Below are positions 1 to 11,900 of a DNA stretch of 64,000 nt, piece after piece. The position numbers and the translations under genes were made by a program. Below the pieces are notes generated by a model. That model was not told the origin of the DNA. It searched no databases and worked only from the letters and a program-made list of their open reading frames with translations. The stretch's first letter is position 1. Each line of letters opens with the position of its first letter. Source of the stretch: Anticarsia gemmatalis (taxonomy: Eukaryota > Arthropoda > Insecta > Lepidoptera > Erebidae); NCBI RefSeq assembly GCF_050436995.1, contig NC_134753.1, positions 11,098,001-11,162,000 on the forward strand, given 5' to 3'.

Positions 1-2607
1 GATATCGATTTTGTCAGTTTTTATGCTATTCCGAATATATCATTCAAGTTAAAGCAACAACGTGTTTATACAAAAAAGAATGTTAAAAAAATACATGTAC
101 CATTTTTCCACAATAATAACTATAAAAAAGTACAATTACATACATTCTGATTGAATTTTTTTATTCAAATAGGTCATCGTACAATTGTTAGGCCCAAGGT
201 TTCGAAGCCGTAACTATTATTGTGGAAAACAATCAAAAGTTAAAGGGAGTCATTCGTAATAACTGAATGTATAGGAGGGGCGGGTTTTTTCAATTATGTG
301 AAAACTTTGATACTAGTGAGTAAGCGAGTCAAGGACTTTGCAAGGTCGAACCAAATGGCCAACGCACACTTGTGGAGTATTTTTCAAAATTACCTATATT
401 TTGATTACCTTTGTTATTATTTTACTATGAACATTTTTACAATTTAAGTAGAAAATGCTTAAAAGGAAAACGGCTATTTCATCGTCTTAAAAGAAATCTT
501 AATTTGGCTGAAAACACAGTTGCACAGATTATTTTGTTCATTTTATTTTAACATAGTGTTACAAGAATGTCTTTCAATTTTTGGGCATAACAGAAAACTA
601 AAAAGGCAACGTTTTTAAACAATATTTTATTCGGAAGAATTGCCGTAATAACAACATTATTCCATAGTATACTTAACTGATTATTATTTCCCTACATCCT
701 TCCTTACTTCAAAAATACTAAAAACGATTTATTTTTCATCACATTAAACCAAAACTTAATAATATTGTACCTTATTCAGTCAGTACAAGTCGCCTCAATA
801 CTGGGTTTGACCGATGTACACGTGACAGCGTTGATGTCTTTCAGATGGACGAAGTGTCAGTCCGCGTTACACGATGTACTGCGTAGGCATTTGTATGAGG
901 GCGGGCGGCGCGAAGACTTGTACACTTGAAACTATCTAATTGTACTGTTTTTTAAGCTGTTTTGCCTTGATGTTACCTTGTTCTTTAATTTGTGTTACGT
1001 ATTACAATAGTAATAATTGTATATTATTGCTATTATTATTCACTTTTGTTCGTTTTAATTTTGATGTTTTCGTGCAAGCTTTCGTGTGTAATATGATTCT
1101 GAATTAGTGACACACACTAGTAATGACTTTTTCCTAATGGAATAAAATTTATTATGAAAACAAAATTTCATAACTTTGATGAAGAAATATTATTTTGCCA
1201 TATCCACAAATCTAGGCATTTTTTCTGTAGATTTTATCTACCCATCTATTCAACCCACGTACTTTCTTTATCACCAAAATTATTCACCTTTCTATGACGA
1301 AAATGCCCTTTCTAATTACAAGTTTAGTCACCACTAGCGTCCTCTGTCGAACTGTGGGTGAATCACCGGATATGAGCCAACCGGATGTGAGTAAGGAGGT
1401 TAGTGTGATGAGTATTAATCGACTGAAAGCCGGATATTACTAACTAAAGGAAGCAATAACTATGAAAAGCTATGTGGCCTGAATTTCAGGATGTTAGGAA
1501 ATTGCATCGTAGGTACTTGTGTTATGTTTTGATCAAATTGGGATGTGTCGTTTCCTCGTGGGGAACCGGTGTATCTGAAGGTCGCTAACATTATATGTTA
1601 ATATTTAACTATAATAACATTAATGCTGGGTTCTATACGGGCCATCGTGGTTGGGTATGAGACCTTTGCCCAGCAGTGGGGCATCTACATAAAAAGCTGA
1701 GAAAAATAAAAAAAAACTTCAACGTAAAGATAACTGAGGTCAGCCTTACGCAAACCAAGAGTGACCCAAATTAGGGTTCGCAGGTTGGATATATCATGCC
1801 ATATTCAAAAAAGTAACCTTCTTCTTCAATATAAATCTTCTTGATAATTATTAGCGAAGGATGCGATAATACACTTTATTTTGTTGCTTTTACCTCAAAA
1901 ATATAAATCAATAATGTCAGTTCGGTTACATGCATCCTTCGATACAAAAAATTTAGGCTACATACTTTTGATTAAATAACAACTTTATTTATATATTAAT
2001 ACGATGATTTTAATGTATGACGTATTTAATTTGTTTAGTTATTTTTGTTTGCTAAACAATTTCAATTGTATTTAAACTTAATTGTTCATGGAGGACAATA
2101 ATAATTAGGAAAATGGTACGAATAAATAATATAGATTATGCTACGTTTTTGTCTGAGAAAAATATATAAATAAATAAATGTTTGGATTAAATAACAGGTT
2201 TTAATTATGTTTTTGAAGTTTGCTTCTATTTTGTAAAAATCATCATAATAATAATATTATATTAAATGACGTAATTAGTAAAATCTGCAATGATAATCTT
2301 AGTTTATTCACATTAATCTTTTTACTTTTATTTCAAAGTATTTTTTTTTATTATATTTAGTTTAGTTAGCAAGGCAATGGTTACAGTGTGGTTTGCTTAT
2401 TACTTAGTATTTCTACAGCAATCGACTATCGACGACCGGCTAGCAATAGAGAAATTTTGTATGAAATTCTAACTACTTTTGTAGAACATAAAAATTAAAT
2501 TCTCGTTACTCGATAGAACCAACTTTTCAATAGCAAAGCCTTGATAGAAAATCTTGCTTTTCGCTAACTTAGTTTCTGTTTTCTATGAAGATACTAAACT
2601 ACAAATG

Positions 2608-2757
2608 CCCGGTTTTTGAGTACATTACGCAGTTGTTTATCTATTCAACAGCGTCTGATCCCCTAGGGTATCAGTATTGGGGATCCGAACGGAATAACTC
2701 GTTTAAACTCATATAAAAAACATAAACTACCGCTAAATGTACCTTAGAAACCGGGGG
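2608..2757. mobile_element. MITE family G, copy 1
   Basis: About 150 bp bounded by CCCGGTTTTTGAGTACATTA and the complementary CTAAATGTACCTTAGAAACC with GGGGG; the arms also share GTTTAT/ATAAAC pieces. Related to 50385-50498. Confidence 0.65.
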
Positions 2758-3127
2758 TAAGTAATACAATATATTTAATGATAGATATTAAATAGATAAC
2801 CGAAGTAATATAGTCATTACACAATGACGTCACGGAGCCGTTTCGTTTCGCGTGTCTGAAAATTATGTTTGTAAAGTAATAAATTAGACAGAACCAGTAC
2901 CTTATCAAAATATTGACAAAAATCTATAACGATATCAGTTTTCATTGATTTTGAGACCTATTAAAATATATAGAGGCTTTTATAATGGAAACAGTATTGG
3001 GCCTGCCTATTTTTTTTCCTCGATAACCAGAACAATATTTGTTACTTAGGCTTACTAATTATAATTATTAGCTATGAAGTTGGTGTGGTTGCAGGTTCAA
3101 ACCCGAAGCACACACCAATGTTTTCGA

Positions 3128-4016
3128 GAGGCTTTGGTCATTTCATCCCACTTAAAACTTATCCCGCGGGATAAGTTGTCCACATTAATATTTTTATTAT
3201 TTTTCTTTAGTCAACTCATCCCGCTTTAAATAAAAGGTAAAAATGTACTGTATTATTTGAGATATTTGTACATTCGTAAACAAAAGTGTTGCTATAAATG
3301 TGGTCTTAAGTTTATTACAGTAGGAGATGAGGTTAAATAAATATTCTTTTTGTGTTATAAGCTTTATATTAAAAAATGTCTGATGTATATTATTACTCAC
3401 TTATTTATCAATATATTTTATTTCCTTTCTTTTTAAATAAATAAATATCATTGGACTAACACACGATCATTTGATTCCAAACTAAGCAGAGCTTGTACTA
3501 TGGTAACCAAATAACTGATAAACATACTTATATACTTCAAAATACATACTTAAATACATACATTGACATCCAGGCTCAGAACAAATACTCGTGCTCATCA
3601 CACAAAGATTTGTCCCGGGTGGGATTCGAAAGGACAACTCCCGCTCTAAGAATTGCTCTTGTGTCGCGAGGACTATTATATATGTTGGGACACTTATTTA
3701 GAAATAAAACGTCATTTTTTTTAAACTAAACTTGTTGAATAGACTTAGTAGTACTTACTTCCGTAATCAATTCCGAATTTTAAGAAGTAGCTCTATTCAG
3801 AAGTAGCCGAAAGGGACAGTGGACATAATGAGTAATAGTCCATTAGCAAGTTGGTTACCACACTGAGAATTAGCCCGAATGCGCGTGAACCACTTTTTTT
3901 CAAGTCTGTACAAATCGTAAAATATATCAGCGGGATGAGTTGTCCGATTCAAAAATTGTACTAGGTCAACTCATCCCGCGGGATGAGATCAAGCAGGATG
4001 AGTTGACCAAAGCCTC
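3128..4016. mobile_element. hAT-like non-autonomous DNA transposon, 889 bp, inserted in a SINE
   Basis: Perfect 13-base terminal inverted repeats GAGGCTTTGGTCA (3128-3140) and TGACCAAAGCCTC (4004-4016) are flanked by a perfect 8-base direct repeat GTTTTCGA (3120-3127 and 4017-4024), the duplication size of hAT elements. Subterminal 18-base palindromes lie at 3158-3175 and 3970-3987. No transposase frame remains. It interrupts a SINE A copy, and itself holds a SINE-like piece (about 3442-3720). Confidence 0.85.
3442..3720 (-). repeat. SINE-like insertion inside the hAT-like element
   Basis: Shares CATTTGATTCCAAACTAA and GAGCTTGTACTATGGTAACC with 36931-37095, and GGACAACTCCCGCTCTAAGA with the SINE B copies. 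It appears to be a mosaic of these families. Edges approximate. Confidence 0.5.
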
Positions 4017-4620
4017 GTTTTCGAAGTTATGTGTATTTTAGAAACAAGTAACACTTGCTCTTACGGTGAAGGAAAACATCGTGATGCAACTATGCATGCT
4101 TGAAAGATGTTTAAAACAGTACTTGAAGGTATGCAAAGTCCCCAAACCGTAATTGACCAGCGTGGTGGTTTCAAGGCCTATCCTTCCCTCATTATGGGAG
4201 GAGACCCTAGCACAGCAGTGGGACATTAATGAGTTAGATTAATATATCTACTTAATTGAAATAAAAATGTACTGGGAATTAGTCAAGGAGAACTCTTCTA
4301 GAAACAAAATTAAAATTCATTTTGCTAATAATTAAGATACGATATTACATATACCTAATACCAATGCATTATTATTTATGCATTGTAATATAAAAAGTGT
4401 GAGGAAAGGACAATGAGGTATTAAATAATATAAATTATCTTAATATGCAGTTGACAACCGCGCCATTATGCAACTTTTAACATATTTTAAAGAAAACAAA
4501 ATGGATGTGAAAATTGAATATGCATTCAAATAATATATTGTATTATTTGGTTCCCTTAACTTATGAAAGAGTTTGTGTATAATATAATAAGTTTAAAAAA
4601 AAAATTACGTATAAGTAGGG

Positions 4621-4939
4621 CAGGGTAGAGCAGTGATAGCCGAGTGGTATAAGTTGACACCTCCCACGCAAGTGGTCGCAGGTTCGAACCCAAGGTAACA
4701 CACCAATGACTTTTCGAAGTTATGTGTGTATTAGAAATAATTGTCACATGCTCCAACGGTGAAGGAAAACATCGTGAGGAAACCTTGCATGCCTAAAAAT
4801 TTGTTTAATACATTTATTGAGGGCATGCAAAGTCCCCAACTCGCACTTGGCCAGCGTGGTGGACTCAAGGCCTAACCCCTCCCTCATTACGGGAGGAGAC
4901 CCTTGCCCAGCAGTGGGACAGTAATGGGTTAAATTTAAA
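4621..4939 (+). repeat. Intact tRNA-derived SINE A with target-site duplication
   Basis: 319 bp flanked by a perfect 10-base direct repeat ATAAGTAGGG (4611-4620 and 4940-4949). RNA polymerase III A box TAGCCGAGTGG at 4637-4647 and B box GGTTCGAACCC at 4681-4691. The body contains TGAAGGAAAACATCGTGAGG and the tail GGAGACCCTTGCCCAGCAGT, both found in many other copies in the window. Confidence 0.9.
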
Positions 4940-7900
4940 ATAAGTAGGGTTGTAAAGTTTCATATCAATTACTGTATTTTTTAACTTAGTTTTTTTTTGC
5001 ATTGTTCTCTCTACAACGTTCTGAGATATTGGAATAATTTTCAGACAAATTATATCAGAAAGATATTTCATCGAAATCGATTCAGTATTTATAACGTACA
5101 TGCAACACTCATCTAAACTTTTGTATTTCAAATATCTGTACTTTACTACTACAAATAAAGAAAATGTTTCACGAATAAAACTAAAAGGTATTACGAAATG
5201 GTTGCCATAAAATGGCCTTAATTGCATACACCATTACTGATGGTGTACGCCCTGTGGTAATGTGCTATGTATGCTAAATTCAGATGTGCCTAATACTAGG
5301 AAACATTACTTAGATATTACTTTACTTTAAATATACCTTTTCTTAGCTTTTTCGTTATTTATTTAAGTGCTAGATGAATCGAGAACATAGATGGGGCTGA
5401 TCACATATTTTCCTTTCCAAGTGCCTTAGCTGGCATTCGGCATGGTCTCCGCTTGTACGCGGCTAAAATATCTTTAAGCCGCATACAAAAACATGGTTAT
5501 CTGATCCCAAATTAATTCGAGCTCTTACACCGTATATATATACTCGTGCTCATCCACATATTTGTCTGGAGTGGAATACGAACCCGCTAAACACGGCGCA
5601 GCAGTTTATATTTTTCCCCAATGCTCACGCTTATAGAATTTAAAAAGACCTTAATATTTACTAACCACACTAAGAAGGGTTGTAGGTAAAAAATATAATA
5701 CAAAAAATCTACATGCCTATATAAAAATGTTAATTTCTTAAAAGAAGCATGCAGTGTTATGTCAAGCTCAATGCAGATAACATATAACTTATAGTGTGCC
5801 TACTCGCATTAAATTACAGTAATTTAATACAATTTACATAAACCATTTCACCTTAATTCAACCCCAATTTTCGCAAACATTCATCATGAACATTTGTTTT
5901 AGAAAATTTACTGCACGTTATTACTGTCAAGCTTTTTTTTATTTAATTTGCAACAATCATTTTGAACATGTTACATGAAAATAGTAGAAAGTTTCTAAAT
6001 AAACAGAATTACTTTTGGATACACATAGAATAAACATACAAAAATTATACAAAATATTAAGCTAAACACGGAAAAGCTAGCTAAAGATTTAAAAAAATCG
6101 AAGTAAATTATATAGTAGGTATATAGTAGGTGGCATAAAAAGTTTAAATATTTAAATGTCAAAATTTTGTGATAAATTGAAATCATAATTTTGGGATCAT
6201 TCAATTTTGACGCCTAATATGACGCAAGTAAATGTAAAGGGAATCCATAGATTCTAACTCACTTCTTTATAAACACACTATAAACCTATTTTAGTTAAAA
6301 AGCTACTATAATATGTTTTCTCTTTTACATTTTGCTAAGGAGTGATAGAAACAAAACACTTTATAAGCCTTTCATAACTTTATAGATTTTTATGAATAAG
6401 AGGGTGAATATTTATTTGAAAGACAATAGTGTCATTATTCTATCCTAAAAAGGAGCTAAGGAAGTTTGTAAATAAAATAGAACAAAGTGTTAATACAAGT
6501 AACGTGTAAGATCATTAAAATAATTATAACGGGTCACGCTTGCCGCTAATCACTCAAACGGCTTTCCTAACCCCTTTTTGTTTATAATCTACCTACTTGA
6601 ATGTTTACAAGACATAAACTGTTGGCGATCGCTACCGTGTGCTGCGTTCCGGAATTGTTTACTTCTGACATTAACATCTACATCTACTTTATTGTCATGA
6701 TCCAAAAGTTTTTTTTTATTATTATTGAAATGCAAAAAGCATCACCAATTAAAAAAAAGAAAACAATATATTCTTTGGTCAACTTCTTCGCTCTTAATTA
6801 GAATATGCAAACAATCTTTCTTGAAATATGTTTATTATTTTGTTGTTTATTTTTTTATTTAAAATAAAAATAAATATCTTGAGAACAAAACTATACTACT
6901 ATATTTATGCTAATTTAGTTTCAATTCTGATATAATTTTAAGTATCACAACAACAATTATTATTTGAATTACAATAAATAAACAAAATATTATCCAAAAA
7001 GGTTGATATCATTGTTACGTTTTCAATTTATACTTTTAAATAGAATTGTCATTTGTTTATTTTCATTGCTTGAAGATAACAAAATGGAATCCATTGTATA
7101 TTTTTATTTTGTAATTATTTTAAGAGATTACGTATTATTATGTTTTGACAAAAGACTATTTAATTAACATAATTGGCTTGGTAAAATAACGTTTTTATTG
7201 ATCACATTATTTTTAATGATGAAATGAACACAACATATTATTATTATATTCGAAATATATTTATATTTTCGTCGCTACTTAAATGTTTCATTACCTATTT
7301 ATAATAAGAAGATTGTATGAATTCAAAAATGCTGAATGTATTTTGATCATAATTAAAAAAATATTTATTCGGTATTAAAAACATCATTAACTTAATTTAG
7401 CCCTACAAAATCTTTCATTCAGTTTGTCTGTGGAAAATTTAATTTTCGTATTTTAAAATAAAGATAACTTTTAACTAGAGACTACCTAAATAGTTACTTA
7501 TGGGGAAAGCCTGGTTTATTAAGATTAATACATTACATACGTGGATAGAGTAAACCATATATTAATATTCCTTAAACACACTTTGAAAAATTGGAAAGAA
7601 CCATGTTTAACATTTCACGAACATGATGAACAACGATTAATATTCTGCCAGAAGATAATTTAACTCCATTAGTCTGTACAGTTTAGCAATATCCTCAAAT
7701 AATCAAATTAAACCATTACGAAGATTGAAAAGGCCATTAATTTTGATTTTGTTAACCCGTTAACTGGGTATCGCAAATACAGTCAGCTACAGAAGTCGCT
7801 GAACATAATAATATTTAATCTTTCGTAACTCTATATTAAATCTTGCTTATTATTCTATGGAAAGAATACTTAATTTTTATTGATATGTTTAATTCCAACT

Positions 7901-7949
7901 AATTTAACTTGATTTCGTTCTGTTACTTATTACAACTTCGGTACAAAGA

Positions 7950-8160
7950 CGTTGTGGCGCGGTGGGTTGTGTAACTGACTGCTAATTATGAGGTATCAGG
8001 TTCGATACCCGGGCCGGGTAAAGTACTATTGGACGTTATTTATTGATACAAGTATGTTTCTCAATAGTAGCCAAAAGTTTATTAATGTGCCTAGTGAATG
8101 GCAGTAGGCTCGCCTTCTTTTTCATGGATACATATAATCATATACCTCTGCTTACACCTT
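7950..8160 (+). repeat. Dispersed tRNA-headed repeat C, copy 1
   Basis: Has an A-box-like TGGCGCGGTGG and a B-box-like GGTTCGATACC, followed by TTTCTCAATAGTAGCC and GGCAGTAGGCTCGCC. The downstream order matches 37850-37995. Confidence 0.55.
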
Positions 8161-8993
8161 ACATTATAACAGGCGTCATATGAAGAATATGATGTACATA
8201 ATTATTAAATGTTTAATTCCATCTAATTCTACTTTTTCCAATTAATTCTTTTCGATTTTGTTTAGGTAAAGAGGTTTTGAATGTGTGAAGTTGTTAAGCG
8301 ACTTTTCTAGCTAACTTTACTTTATGTAGCTCTATCTTGTAAATTGCACCACACCTACAGCCTTGCTATTTATCGGCACGAAACGGTTCAGGAGGGCCTT
8401 TTGGACATTAGTTCAAGAGTTTTCGCAGTAATCGTGATTTGTAATGAGTTGAAAACTTACAACGTGAATGTTCGTGAGATTGGAGCTTCGTGTGAGTTCA
8501 CTTAATGAATAGGTCTGTTTCTTGAAGTGTTTGTTGCATGGTTTTGGCAATTAGAGCGTGTCTACTGTAGGTCAAGATAAAGATATGCCAGAGGGGATTT
8601 ATAGACGAGGTGAAGCAAAAAATACTTCCTTAGGCATTTTTAGTTTAACTAAGTGGAGAGTTACGAAGCTGTGATTTTAAAATTAGTCTATCCGTAATCT
8701 TCACAGCGAGTGATCATATGCATGGGCTGTTTCTGTCATCGTCATCATTTTGAGCCGATTATTTCATGTTTATACACATTACTTGTATAATTGTCTAAGT
8801 TCTCCTTTGTCTGACGATTATAAATTATCTGACGATTGAAAAGTGGGACCAAAGTCTTGATTTAACATTTCACCTGTGCTAACATTTACTAGTACCACTG
8901 AATGTTCTGTACGCAATAACCGTGTCTGTGTCATTCGTGTATTGAAACAGACAAATATCATCAAATTCTTATATACATTTTTTTCTCCTACAG

Positions 8994-11900
8994 ACAACGG
9001 GCATGACACCACTGATGTACGCGGTGAAGGACAACCGCACCTCGTTCGTGGAAAGACTGATTGAGCTCGGCTCCGATGTCGGCGCCAGGAATAATGTAAG
9101 TCACATAACATGCATAATACATAATAATCTCAAAACCTACCGTATCGATAAGGATAATGGCACTAATTGCTACAGACTACCGGCTCCTATTCTTCAAAGG
9201 CAATATTTAAAGTGGTCACTGCGCATGTAATTTGTTGTTTTCTAGCTATATGGTAGCTATCGAGTATAAATCAACCCCTTACCGTATCTCGAAAGAACTT
9301 TGTAAAGGATTTTTTGAAAATAACTTGTGAAAGCGATACGACAGTAATACAGAAAGTACCAAAAAATACAATGTTACGAGCCCTTGAGTCACGTAACTTT
9401 GGACGACTTTCCCATATCTAGAGACAAGGTACTAGCTGCTAATGATCATATAATTAAGTCCATTAGTTCATGTACTTGCAGTCACATACACGATAACATA
9501 ACTTTTCACACACGCGACTTTCGCTAATGACATGTGTAATTCGAGGGAAAAATGCATTTGCGAAGTTTTTCTAAAGATAAAGAATATGGAAAGTTAATAT
9601 GAACATGCTTTGGTTTTTAATTTTTCTAAGAATCATACAATTGTTATGTAATATTAATGTCATACCATACACATATTACACATTTCGACGTCTAATAAAA
9701 GTATATTGAAGTTTTGGGCTCGATATTATCTACATAAAATCCTCTTTAAACATTGCTTATTCATACGATTAAAGAAGAACTGTGTACATTAAAGATAGTT
9801 TACTAATCTTTCTTTGAGACACTTAATCTTTATTAGCCATTGAAACAAATATATCTTAGAAGCAGAATTCAAGTGTGTCATAAAACACATTGGACGCACC
9901 ATAAAAAAATAATTCTAAAACGTGTAGGAAGCGAAACCTCATAAAAAACAATATCCACACACAAACACACATTTATTTTAACTTTATCCTCCCCAAATCC
10001 CATAATTCGTGTGTTTATAAGGTTGACAAAAGTGTATGTGCAATAATAATGGACGGTATGTGAGTAGTTGGTCTGAAACAAGGTGAAGTGGAACGAAGGG
10101 GTAATTTCCTATAAGGCGTGTCGAGTCGCCACCCTGAGCCGATTGTACACTAACAGCTATAAAGCTTTTTAAAAGCTTTAAAATTCACTGTGAAATTGTA
10201 AAAGTGCCATATTTCTGTGTAAAAAAATCTATTTTGTGCAATAATTTCGTTACGTAGGTAAAATAATAGATATTTTTTGGCAAATTCCTGCCGATTTTGC
10301 CAAAAATGAGACCTCTTTCTTAAATTTCTTTAGGTTCTATCGTCCCAATAACTATTGAGATCATAGTTATAATGTATTTTTAAGTATTCCCTTACACACA
10401 AAGGTGAATGTTGTTGCCATCAAAACTGTATTCAATCTTACTCTACACGGTATAAAGCGGTCTACGGTGGTCTACGTGACCTGCTACGCTTTACCAATAC
10501 GGCCCCCTTCCAGCTGCAAGTTGTGCAAGCAACCGTAATTTTTTTTTTTTTTTTTCTTTAAAAAGACAACTCCCGCACTAAGAATTTATCTTGTGTCGCG
10601 GGGACTTTTACAAACATACAAACAACGGACACAAAGTACAACCAGACCCGAAGCAATTATTTGTGGATCGCACAAATAATTGCTCCGTGTGGGAATCGAA
10701 CCCACGACCTCCCGTTGCAGTGGTATCGGCGTGGCGACCTAAACCACTGCGCCACGGAGGCAGTCAATTACGATGGGTGCGATCGGCAATGTTACTATGC
10801 AGGTGTTTAAACTGTATTATTTGATAAACCCGTTGAGATCTGGAGCTGTAGATCCAATAGAAAATGTAATATTTCTCGCAGCGTTTAATGATTTGGGATA
10901 CATACTACAGCCGAGCAAGTCAATCAAGAGGATTTATTCTTTCAACTACTTTTATTAACCGAATCACAATTGAACCGATTTTTTGTCTTTTCTATAGGTG
11001 TTTTATAAGCTACTAGAGGTTAATATGATGTTTCAAATGACGCAAATTTTAGCGATAATCGCTACAAAATGCCGCCTAAACTTAACTTACAAACGGTTCT
11101 TAACCTCTCTGAACTTGGGTAAACGTACCAAAAGGCAACATTTTTGAATATCAATGACGAAAACTTAGATACATTAAAGCTTGGTAGCAAACTTACTATA
11201 CATATCTAGAGGAAAAAAACTGTCCTTATTCAAGGTAAGCAAGTGTTTTCCATAATTTACAGGTTAAGGATATTAATTAAGATGTTTTCAACCTTGAGAC
11301 GACGCCATCGTTTTCGCCGCCGTTGAAAAAACCGTGTAAATCTTTTACATAATCTGTATGTGAATCGTTCATTTTTCGTGAATATGAAGAGTTGCCGATA
11401 TCGCCTGACAAGTTACGATAAAATACCAAATTCTTTTAGTTTTTCGTTTGAAAGGTTTAACGGGAGCAGAAATGCAATATTTGATATTTCTGTAACACCG
11501 CGAAGAAATTTATGAATATATATGTATTTCACTGCAACTTTATACATAAAAAGGATACATAAGGATCGTTGAATGAAAAATGTCACTGTATAAAAACTCT
11601 CCTCTACTATTCGTCTTTTCAATTTATTTTTACAAAAACTCTCAGTATTGGCCTGCAGTTTGGTAACCTAGTTGTCCAATTAATAGCAATAGGCTCGCAA
11701 CCATTACATGGGGATAACACTGTTAAGGGCGAAACGTGTGTGTATTTCATGCAACTGTACCTTCCGATAGTCGTGATAATAATAATGTCCTTCTAGCCGA
11801 TATACGGCTACGGCGGTCAGTTTCATTGAAACTGGCCATCTGTGCAGGACTTTGTTTATAGTGTCCAAGTGTGTGCACAATACACAGGAACTCTCTATTC

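Larger units (their letters stand above)
3078..4240 (+). repeat. SINE A copy split by the hAT-like element
   Basis: The left part (about 3078-3127) carries the B box GGTTCAAACCC and ACACCAATG; the right part (4017 to about 4240) continues TTTTCGAAGTTATGTGTATT and ends with CAGCAGTGGGACATTAATGAG. Removing 3128-4016 plus one 8-base repeat restores the order seen in the intact SINE at 4621-4939. Confidence 0.8.
1..8993. other. Non-coding, repeat-rich stretch upstream of the first nompC exon
   Basis: No convincing protein exon was found here. The stretch is AT-rich and holds SINE fragments (about 1640-1720), a MITE (2608-2757), a nested DNA transposon (3128-4016), a full SINE (4621-4939), a degenerate SINE-like copy (about 5497-5615) and another tRNA-headed repeat (about 7950-8160). 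The nompC exon starting at 8994 begins in phase 0 and must be joined to an earlier exon encoding the pre-ankyrin N terminus; none was recognised, so that exon probably lies left of the window. A short GC-richer open stretch after a good acceptor at 845-929 is discussed as a finding. Confidence 0.7.

Noticed and set aside
3197..3400. 67-codon minus-strand open frame inside the hAT-like element, considered as a transposase remnant
   Set aside because: AT-rich composition with no transposase-like motif; no evidence that it is coding.
10690..10765. tRNA-like sequence with A and B boxes
   Set aside because: The same sequence recurs at 24630-24710 with a poly(A) tail; it is a SINE head, not a tRNA gene.
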